11,864 nucleotides of DNA, from assembly GCA_037440385.1 (NCBI GenBank), contig JBBIUI010000071.1, forward strand, positions 1 to 11,864, in the 5' to 3' direction. The stretch is from CG2-30-68-42 sp037440385. Lineage in GTDB: Bacteria; Pseudomonadota; Gammaproteobacteria; Burkholderiales; Rhodocyclaceae. Both the position numbers and the translations under genes were made by a program. Under the pieces are notes generated by a model. It made no database searches, was not told the DNA's origin, and saw only the letters and a list, made by a program, of their open reading frames with translations. Below are positions 6,698 through 11,864 of the stretch, in pieces. Each line of letters begins with the position of its first letter. Within the stretch, counting starts at the first letter, position 1.

Positions 6698-6718
6698 CAT
6701 GCCGCCTAGCGGGGCATG
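6698..6718 (-). repeat. Imperfect hairpin in the flhD leader region
   Basis: CATGCC (6698-6703) and GGCATG (6713-6718) are 6-bp arms around a 9-nt loop that itself contains CTAG, about 55 nt upstream of the flhD start codon. It could be a leader-RNA stem or an operator half-site pair. GC-rich chance pairing is also possible. Confidence 0.3.
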
Positions 6719-6740
6719 GCGGAACTTTCTGTACGGGCGA

Positions 6741-6787
6741 GCACACGCGGCCCTGTAGGGGCCATTCCTACACGGCGCGGCGTGTGC
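6741..6787 (-). promoter_or_regulatory. Nested inverted repeats upstream of flhD
   Basis: Two perfect inverted repeats share nearly the same centre (about 6763-6764). The outer arms are GCACACGC (6741-6748) and GCGTGTGC (6780-6787). The inner arms are TGTAGG (6754-6759) and CCTACA (6767-6772), around a 7-nt centre. They lie about 100 nt before the flhD start and 28 nt beyond the stop of the upstream GGDEF-EAL gene. They could be a regulator's operator, a leader stem-loop, or a transcript end for the upstream gene, although no T-tract follows on the minus strand. No binding factor can be named from sequence alone. Confidence 0.5.
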
Positions 6788-6814
6788 CGCTCGGGCGGCA
6801 TCGAAGAGCGGTGC

Positions 6815-8578
6815 TCAGTGGGCCGTGGCGTCGTCCTCCCCGCGAGCGGCGAGCCACGCGATCAGCGCATCGGCTGCGCAGCCCTGGCTGAAAAGGAAGC
6901 CCTGCAGCCGATCGCAGCCCTGTTCCTGCAGAAATGCGACCTGCTGTTGCGTCTCCACCCCTTCGGCAACCGTCTCGACACGCAGGCTGTGCGCCAGCGC
7001 GAGGATCGCCCGTACGATCGCGGCGTCGTCCTCGTTCGCCGGCAGATCGCGCACGAATGCGCGGTCGATCTTCAGGATGTCGATCGGGAAACGTTTCAGG
7101 TATGCGAGCGACGAGTAGCCGGTTCCGAAGTCGTCGACCGAGATGCGCACGCCCATGTTCTTGAGCGCCCGCAGCATGCCTATCGTCGTTTCCGCTTCCC
7201 GCATCAGCACCGACTCGGTGATCTCGAGCTCGAGCCGCTGCGGATCGACTCCGGACTCGGCCAGCGTGCGCTGGACGAGCTGAAGCAAGCGGGGCTGGCC
7301 GAACTGGACCGCGGAAACATTGACCGAGACGTGCAGCGTATCGAGACCGGCCTCCTGCCAGAGCTTCGACTGCCGGCAAGCCTCCTGCAGGGCCCATTCT
7401 CCGATATCGACGATCAGCCCGGACTCGTCGGCGATCGGGATGAAGCGATCCGGAGCGATCACGCCGTGGACGCGATGCGTCCATCTCAGCAGCGCCTCGA
7501 CGCCTATCGGTTCCCCGCCGCGGGCGCCGACGATGGGCTGGTAATGCAGCATCAGCTCGCCGCGAGAAACCGCGTGCCGCAGATCCATCTCCAGCGCGAG
7601 CCGCTCGGCCGAGGAGGCATTCATCTGCGGGCTGTAACAGCGGAAGCCGTTGCCCCCGGCGCGCTTGGCCGCGCGCATCGCCGTTTCGGCGGTCATCATC
7701 AGTTCGTAGGCGTCCGCGCCGTGCTCGGGTGCCAGCGCGACGCCGACGCTGGGCGTCAAGTACAGTTCCACGCTTCCCTTGTAGAACGGCGCGCGGAAAG
7801 ACTCGACGATCCCGCGGGCATGGGCTTCGATTTCCTCGCGGCGCGACAGGTTCGGGATGAAGATTCCGAATTCGTCGCCGCCCAGACGGGCGACGACCCC
7901 GCCGTCGGCCACGCCATCGTCGAGCCGCGTCGCCGCCTGACGCAGGATGTCGTTTCCGGCCTCGTAGCCGAACGAACCGTTGATGCGCTGGAACCGGTCG
8001 ATATCGACATGCAGCAAGGCGCCACAGGGCTGCCTGCCCCGTTGCGCCCACTCGGACAACCAGTCATTGACGCGGCTGCGGAACAGGTTCTGGTTGGGCA
8101 GGCTGGACAGACAGTCGTAGAAGGCCAGCCGCTTGATTCGCTGGTCGGCGCGCCTCGCGGCGTCGCGCGCCGCGGCGCCGCGCAACTCCCGCTCGAGCAC
8201 CGGTACGAGCCGCCCGAGATCGCCCTTCGGGATGAAGTCCTGAACCCCCGCCGCCATCGCCTGGTGCGCGGTCGGCTCCGGAATCTGGCCGGAGTAGATG
8301 ATGAACGGGATGTCCTTGCCGCTCGCCTTGAGGACCTCGAGCGCGCCGAACGAATCGAAGCCCGGCATCCGGTGGTCGCACAGGATGACGTCCCAGTCCT
8401 CGCTCTTGAGCGCGGAGGCCATCTCGAGCGCTCCGCACACGCGGCGATAGCCGACATTGGCGCCGCGCACGGCCAGTTCCGAGTACAGCAGGAACGCGTC
8501 GTCCTCGGAGTCCTCGACCATCAGCGCCCGGATGCGCCGCTGCCCCAGCCTTTCGGTCACCGCTGCGCGATCCACCAT
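6815..8578 (-). CDS. REC-GGDEF-EAL response regulator, probable c-di-GMP phosphodiesterase
   Basis: A 587-residue cytoplasmic protein. The receiver domain (about 15-133) has the acidic patch VEDSEDD, phospho-acceptor Asp68 in LCDHRMPG and Lys118 in FIPKGDL. The GGDEF domain (about 152-315) keeps GGDEF at 233-237 but departs from active cyclases: the segment DIDRFQRINGSFGYEAGN has Asn209 where PleD has Asp344, and the I-site RxxD is replaced by ADGG. The EAL domain (about 325-575) looks fully active, with EALLRW at 361-366, NVS at 420-422, ELEITES at 450-456, DDFGTGYSS at 482-490, KIDRAFV at 503-509 and EGVET at 539-543. The net activity is probably c-di-GMP hydrolysis, with GGDEF perhaps sensing GTP. 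The start at 8578 has CGGAG 3 nt upstream. A sigma-28 promoter precedes it. No sensor kinase is adjacent. Confidence 0.93.
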   Translation of the reverse strand: MVDRAAVTERLGQRRIRALMVEDSEDDAFLLYSELAVRGANVGYRRVCGALEMASALKSEDWDVILCDHRMPGFDSFGALEVLKASGKDIPFIIYSGQIPEPTAHQAMAAGVQDFIPKGDLGRLVPVLERELRGAAARDAARRADQRIKRLAFYDCLSSLPNQNLFRSRVNDWLSEWAQRGRQPCGALLHVDIDRFQRINGSFGYEAGNDILRQAATRLDDGVADGGVVARLGGDEFGIFIPNLSRREEIEAHARGIVESFRAPFYKGSVELYLTPSVGVALAPEHGADAYELMMTAETAMRAAKRAGGNGFRCYSPQMNASSAERLALEMDLRHAVSRGELMLHYQPIVGARGGEPIGVEALLRWTHRVHGVIAPDRFIPIADESGLIVDIGEWALQEACRQSKLWQEAGLDTLHVSVNVSAVQFGQPRLLQLVQRTLAESGVDPQRLELEITESVLMREAETTIGMLRALKNMGVRISVDDFGTGYSSLAYLKRFPIDILKIDRAFVRDLPANEDDAAIVRAILALAHSLRVETVAEGVETQQQVAFLQEQGCDRLQGFLFSQGCAADALIAWLAARGEDDATAH

Positions 8579-8623
8579 CCGCTCCGAGTTCGAGTCCAGT
8601 CCGCCGAAAGCCGATCGTTCCGA

Positions 8624-8650
8624 TCTACGGCCCGCGCGAGAAAAACTTTA
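8624..8650 (-). promoter_or_regulatory. Sigma-28 (FliA) type promoter for the REC-GGDEF-EAL gene
   Basis: On the minus strand, TAAAGTTT (8643-8650) is an exact match to the sigma-28 -35 consensus. After exactly 11 nt comes GCCGTAGA (8624-8631), which matches GCCGATAA at five of eight positions including the GCCG core. The predicted start is about 40 nt before the ATG at 8578. The -35 lies against the stem of the preceding terminator and includes part of its T-tract. Confidence 0.68.
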
Positions 8651-8673
8651 GGCCGGGATTGCCGTTCCCGACC
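8641..8673 (-). terminator. Probable intrinsic terminator after the HDOD-REC-GGDEF gene
   Basis: On the minus strand, GGTCGGGA (8666-8673) pairs with TCCCGGCC (8651-8658) in an 8-bp stem with one G-T pair and a 7-nt loop. TAAAGTTTTT follows, giving a T-rich tail interrupted near the stem. It begins 4 nt past the stop codon. The interruption makes it less canonical than the flhC terminator, and its tail doubles as a sigma-28 -35 element. Confidence 0.68.
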
Positions 8674-8677
8674 TCTT

Positions 8678-10591
8678 TCACCGAGAGGGTTTCTGCACGG
8701 TGCCGACCTTGTTGCGTCCCCGCTGCTTGGCCACATACACCCCGCGGTCGGCGCCCTTGATCAGGTCGTCCGGATCGCGCATGCCGGGCTCGCGCACCGC
8801 CACGCCCACGCTCAGGCTGGCATTCAGTTTGTGTGTGCCCGCATGGATCGGCACCCGCTCGACCGCGACGCGCACGCGCTCGGCGCAGGCCAGCGCAGCT
8901 TCCAGACCGGTATCCGGACAGATCACGAGGAACTCGTCTCCGCCCACCCGGCACACCACGTCGTGCCCGCGCAATGCCTTCCTGAACGCGGCCGCGGTGT
9001 CCTTCAGTGCGACGTCGCCGGCGTCGTGGCCGTAGGTGTCGTTGATCCGCTTGAAATTGTCGACGTCGATCACCATGCAGGCGAGCGGCCGCCGGTTGCG
9101 CGAACTGGCCGCCCATTCCTGGCGCAGCCGTTCCATCGCGAAACGGCGATTGGGCAGTCCGGTCAGGGAGTCGGTCAGCGCGACTTCCTGCAGCCTCCGG
9201 TTGGTCACCGCGAGCTCCGCGGCGAAATAGCGTATCTCCTCGCGGTCGCGCTCGATCTCGCCCTGCATGTCGATGATGCGCCGGCCCGCGCGCAGCCGAG
9301 CCATGATCACCCGCGGCGTCAGCGGCTTGGCCATGAAGGCATCGACCCCGGCTTCGAACGCCTCGACGAGCGCCTGCTCGTCCTCGCCGCCGGTCAGGAT
9401 CATCACCAGCATCGAACGCCCTGCGCGCGTCCCGCGAAGGGCACGCACCAGATCGACACCCTGCGCGCCACCCATGGACCAGTCGAGCAGCGCGATGTGC
9501 GGGGACCGTTCGAGCACATGCTCCAGCGCCTGCGCTCCGGCACGGCTCTCGATCACTTCGGCGCCCAGTTCCTGCAGCACGCCACGGAGCACATCGCGCG
9601 TCTGGCCGTCCTCGCCGACCACGAGCACCCGCATCGGCCGCGCGTCGGCCGCCGGCTTCGCGTCATCGCCGTCGCCGGCGGCCGCGCGCAGGTCCGCGAG
9701 CGGCGGCACGTCCGAGGCTTCCGCTTCCAGCAGCCTCGCCCAGTCCTGCCACTCACGCACGACCTCGTCGCACAGCGTCTCGATGGCCTCGCCCGCGAGC
9801 GGCAGCCGCGCCGCCAGATCGTCGAGCCGGGCGATCATCGCGGGCCTCCGGTCGGGCGGGGCCACGCACAGGTCGGCGATGTGCCGCGCAGCCGCCAGCG
9901 ACATCGTCAGCGCGCTCTGGCGCGAGTCGCCGCAGGCACCTGCCCCGCCGGCATCCTCGTGATGGAACACCGGATCGACGAAGACCTTGGGAAGGTTCCA
10001 GTCCGTCAGCATGGCCGCCGCCAGTTCCCGGTGATTCATCGCGAAGGCGGCCTGTTCGAGCTCGACCAGCTCGATGTCGGGGAACTTGCTGCAGTTCTCC
10101 AGCACGCTGGCATAGGCGGCCGGATACAGCGTCGCCAGTGCCAGCTCGCCGATGCGCGCCAGCAGGCCGACGCTGAAGGTCTCCTCCGCGCGCGCAGCGC
10201 GAGTGCGCGCCGTGATCGCCTGCATCGCAATGCCGCAGGCGAGGCTGTGCGACCAGAACTGCGCATACGGGAAATTCCTGCACGCCCCGGCCGAATAGTT
10301 CGACATCAGCGAGAATCCGAGCGCCAGTGCGCGCACGGCGGGCACACCGAGGTAGACCATCGCATCGTGCACCGAGACGACCGGGCGGCGCCCGATCGCA
10401 TTGGCGCCGTTGGCGCTGCGGATCAGGCGGCCGACGAAAGCCGGATCGGCCTTGATCACTTGCGCGAGCTCGGGCAGCGTGACGTCCTCGCGCAGCGTCA
10501 TCTGGATGATCTTCAGCGCAACGCCCTTCGGGGAAGGAAGATCGCCGGAAGCCTTGAGTTGTTCGTATTTCGAGAGGTCGATCGGTCCCAT
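8678..10591 (-). CDS. HDOD-REC-GGDEF protein, probable active diguanylate cyclase
   Basis: A 637-residue cytoplasmic protein. The HDOD domain (about 8-215) opens with LPSPKGVALKIIQM and has DPAFVGRLIRSANGA at 49-63. It lacks HD-GYP catalytic motifs, so it is presumably a binding or regulatory domain. The receiver domain (about 319-437) has Glu327/Asp328, phospho-acceptor Asp370 in LLDWSMGG and Lys422. A coiled linker (440-468) leads to the GGDEF domain (about 472-630): LTDSLTGLPNRRF, VIDVDNFKRINDTYGHDAGD, and GGDEF at 550-554, all intact. The inhibitory I-site RGHD (541-544) lies five residues before GGDEF. It should make c-di-GMP with product feedback. I chose the ATG at 10591, matching the typical HDOD opening; the longer form from 10681 adds an unconserved Arg-rich stretch. 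It is divergent from the zinc-ribbon Nudix gene. Confidence 0.92.
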   Translation of the reverse strand: MGPIDLSKYEQLKASGDLPSPKGVALKIIQMTLREDVTLPELAQVIKADPAFVGRLIRSANGANAIGRRPVVSVHDAMVYLGVPAVRALALGFSLMSNYSAGACRNFPYAQFWSHSLACGIAMQAITARTRAARAEETFSVGLLARIGELALATLYPAAYASVLENCSKFPDIELVELEQAAFAMNHRELAAAMLTDWNLPKVFVDPVFHHEDAGGAGACGDSRQSALTMSLAAARHIADLCVAPPDRRPAMIARLDDLAARLPLAGEAIETLCDEVVREWQDWARLLEAEASDVPPLADLRAAAGDGDDAKPAADARPMRVLVVGEDGQTRDVLRGVLQELGAEVIESRAGAQALEHVLERSPHIALLDWSMGGAQGVDLVRALRGTRAGRSMLVMILTGGEDEQALVEAFEAGVDAFMAKPLTPRVIMARLRAGRRIIDMQGEIERDREEIRYFAAELAVTNRRLQEVALTDSLTGLPNRRFAMERLRQEWAASSRNRRPLACMVIDVDNFKRINDTYGHDAGDVALKDTAAAFRKALRGHDVVCRVGGDEFLVICPDTGLEAALACAERVRVAVERVPIHAGTHKLNASLSVGVAVREPGMRDPDDLIKGADRGVYVAKQRGRNKVGTVQKPSR

Positions 10592-10686
10592 TCGCGCATT
10601 CGTTCCCAGGGTTGGCCGCACGGTTGCGACAGGCGCGGCGCGACGGGTCGCCTGCGCGACCTGCGCCGAACCCCGCCACATGACCG

Positions 10687-10713
10687 ATTACGTCTCGCAG
10701 CCAGCCGACTTTA
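10687..10713 (-). promoter_or_regulatory. Possible sigma-28 type promoter before the HDOD gene
   Basis: On the minus strand, TAAAGTCG (10706-10713, six of eight matches to TAAAGTTT) is followed after 11 nt by GACGTAAT (10687-10694), which shares only about half of GCCGATAA. It is about 95 nt upstream of the chosen start. The -35 half is good and the -10 half weak, so this is a candidate only. Confidence 0.3.
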
Positions 10714-10718
10714 GGGCC

Positions 10719-10724
10719 TACAAT
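10719..10724 (+). promoter_or_regulatory. Probable -10 element of the zinc-ribbon Nudix gene
   Basis: TACAAT matches the sigma-70 -10 consensus at five of six positions and lies 48 nt before the ATG at 10773. The -35 region is not recognisable. It sits back to back with the possible minus-strand promoter of the HDOD gene. Confidence 0.45.
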
Positions 10725-10772
10725 CGCGGGGCCGGCTCCGGAAAGATGCTACGACGCATCGAGGAATCCACG

Positions 10773-11309
10773 ATGAAGTTCTGTCCCCGCTGCGGCGCGC
10801 CCGTCGCGCTGCGCATCCCGCCCGGTGACGTCCTGCCGCGCCATGTCTGCGACGCCTGCGGAGCGATCCACTACCAGAACCCCAAGCTGGTGGTCGGTGC
10901 GATCGCGCAATGGGAGGACAGGATCCTGCTGTGCCGGCGGGCGATCGAGCCGCGCGCCGGCTACTGGACGCTGCCCGCCGGGTTCATGGAAAACGCGGAG
11001 ACCACGGCGCAGGCGGCCGAACGCGAAACGGCGGAGGAGGCCCGTGCGCGCATCGAGACGGGCGAGCTGTTCTCGCTGATCAACATCCCGCACATCAACC
11101 AGGTGCACCTGTTCTACCGCGCACGGCTGCTCGACCTGGACTTCGCGCCGGGCGCGGAATCGACCGAGGTCGCGCTGCTCGACGAGGCCCGGGTTCCGTG
11201 GCGCGAACTCGCGTTCCGCTCGGTCACGATGACGCTGGAGCACTACTACGCCGACCGCCGCGAGGGCCGCTTTCGCCTGCATACCGGCGACATCCTGCTG
11301 CCGCGCTGA
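10773..11309 (+). CDS. Nudix hydrolase with N-terminal zinc ribbon
   Basis: A 178-residue cytoplasmic protein. The N-terminal zinc ribbon has two Cys pairs (FCPRCGAP, Cys4/Cys7, and HVCDACGAIHYQNP, Cys26/Cys29), as in NudC-like Nudix proteins. The Nudix box runs from Gly70: G-FMENA-E-TTAQAAE-RETAEE, fitting GX5EX7REUXEE, with the final Gly replaced by Arg. PHINQVHLFYRARLLD (106-121) and FAPGAESTEV (124-133) are typical of this bacterial group, often annotated as ADP-ribose or NAD-related pyrophosphatases. The actual substrate is not certain, and the SQPWPFPxS NADH signature of NudC is absent. GAGGA lies 7 nt before the ATG. The neighbours are unrelated: it is divergent from the HDOD gene and convergent, 12 nt apart, with the TonB-like gene. 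Confidence 0.9.
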   Translation: MKFCPRCGAPVALRIPPGDVLPRHVCDACGAIHYQNPKLVVGAIAQWEDRILLCRRAIEPRAGYWTLPAGFMENAETTAQAAERETAEEARARIETGELFSLINIPHINQVHLFYRARLLDLDFAPGAESTEVALLDEARVPWRELAFRSVTMTLEHYYADRREGRFRLHTGDILLPR

Positions 11310-11321
11310 ACCTGCGCCGGC

Positions 11322-11864
11322 TCACCGGTCATCGGCCTCGTGCAGATCGAAGCGCACCGGGAGATCGACCGCGAATTCCTGCCCGCGCAACGGTTGCGGC
11401 ACCGCGGCGCGCGCACTCGCCCGCGCGACCATCTGCTTCGCTTCGGCATCGAGCAGCGCGTGGCCGGACGAGCGGCTCAGCGCCACTTCGCGCGCCGCGC
11501 CTTGTCTCGACACCGTGATGCGCACTTCGGCCGTGCCCGACAGACCGCGCTCGATTGCGGCTGGCGGATAGCGCGTCGTCACCGCGCGGGCCAGCGCGAA
11601 CCGGTATTCGCGCAGCGCGTCCGGGTCCGGCCCGGGTGCTTCGATCTCCTGCGCGGCGAGCTCGCGCGCCGGCACGTTCGCCGCGGGCGTCGCACCGCGC
11701 GTCGACGGCGCTTCGCGCGAGGCCGCCGCGTCCGGATGCGCCGCGTCCGGATGCGCCGCCTGCACGGCGGCGGACATCGCGGGTTCGCGGGAGGCTGCGG
11801 CCGCGACGACCGGAACGGCCGGATGGGCCGCTGCGTCCGGACGGGCTGCAACGGCCGGACGCAC
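11322..11864 (-). CDS. TonB-family energy-transducing protein, C-terminal part (5' end outside window)
   Basis: The frame is open to the right edge, so the start and the expected N-terminal membrane anchor lie outside; 180 residues are visible. The first 75 are Ala/Pro-rich with little order, as in the periplasm-spanning linker of TonB proteins. The last 85 form a TonB C-terminal domain: YPPAAIERGLSGTAEVRITV, then REVALSRSSGHALLDAEAKQM, then a segment ending VDLPVRFDL. In TonB this domain touches the TonB box of outer-membrane receptors and passes on energy from ExbB/ExbD. Whether it works with siderophore receptors or is a TonB-like protein of other use cannot be told here, because exbB/exbD are not in view. 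A short in-frame tandem repeat lies in the linker. Confidence 0.82.
   Translation of the reverse strand: MRPAVAARPDAAAHPAVPVVAAAASREPAMSAAVQAAHPDAAHPDAAASREAPSTRGATPAANVPARELAAQEIEAPGPDPDALREYRFALARAVTTRYPPAAIERGLSGTAEVRITVSRQGAAREVALSRSSGHALLDAEAKQMVARASARAAVPQPLRGQEFAVDLPVRFDLHEADDR
11725..11754 (-). repeat. Two-copy 15-bp tandem repeat in the TonB linker
   Basis: The plus-strand unit GCCGCGTCCGGATGC occurs twice in direct succession and encodes HPDAAHPDAA in the TonB-like linker. Being a multiple of three, a change in copy number would lengthen or shorten the linker without breaking the frame. Confidence 0.7.

Noticed and set aside
6716..10714. A plus-strand open frame of 1332 codons lying over the HDOD-GGDEF and GGDEF-EAL genes
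   Set aside because: It is antisense to two clear genes with intact catalytic motifs. Its product is rich in Arg, His, Asp and Gln without recognisable domains, as expected for the antisense frame of GC-rich coding DNA. Its length is striking but it crosses an intergenic gap with a terminator and promoter on the other strand.
1..11864. Search by eye for defence systems, toxin-antitoxin pairs, transposases, integrases, CRISPR repeats and tRNA genes
   Set aside because: None was seen. All coding space is filled by housekeeping, motility and signalling genes with even GC-rich codon use.

Overview
The window is GC-rich, gene-dense DNA from a flagellated proteobacterium, most likely a betaproteobacterium near the Burkholderiales. 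The clues are a FlhDC master regulator next to motAB, a CobD/CbiB-family gene beginning MTFFSLLAALLLEQ, a TonB-type protein, and a set of small housekeeping genes of betaproteobacterial type. This placement rests on recognised protein families, not on a marker gene. I see no rRNA, tRNA, CRISPR array, insertion sequence or prophage, and no gene-free stretch over 300 bases.

Left part (1-3637), housekeeping and accessory genes. A CobD/CbiB-family gene runs off the left edge (-). It is divergent from a small winged-helix-like hypothetical gene (+). Next comes a minus-strand pair, a secreted retropepsin-like aspartic protease followed 2 nt later by a CoA pyrophosphatase (Nudix). The protease is divergent from a class I glutamine amidotransferase (+), and the two genes start on top of each other. 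A lipoprotein (+) follows. It has the fold signature of archaemetzincin but has lost the zinc-binding histidines.

Central part (3660-10591), a motility and cyclic-di-GMP block entirely on the minus strand. In transcription order it holds an HDOD-REC-GGDEF protein (probable diguanylate cyclase with an intact inhibitory I-site), a REC-GGDEF-EAL protein (probable phosphodiesterase), flhD, flhC, motA and motB. Two strong stem-loop/T-tract terminators cut the block into units. Directly downstream of each lies a sigma-28 (FliA) type promoter, one for motAB and one for the REC-GGDEF-EAL gene. A weaker third candidate precedes the HDOD gene. This suggests that FlhDC turns on FliA elsewhere in the genome, and FliA then turns on the stator genes together with an enzyme that removes c-di-GMP, as sigma-28 does with PdeH/YhjH in enteric bacteria. 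No chemotaxis genes follow motB.

Right part (10773-11864). A zinc-ribbon Nudix hydrolase (+) is divergent from the HDOD gene and convergent with a TonB C-terminal-domain protein (-) whose start lies beyond the window.

I found no wholly new system. The points most worth checking are the terminator-plus-sigma-28 control of a c-di-GMP enzyme, the zinc-less archaemetzincin lipoprotein, and a nested inverted repeat upstream of flhD.
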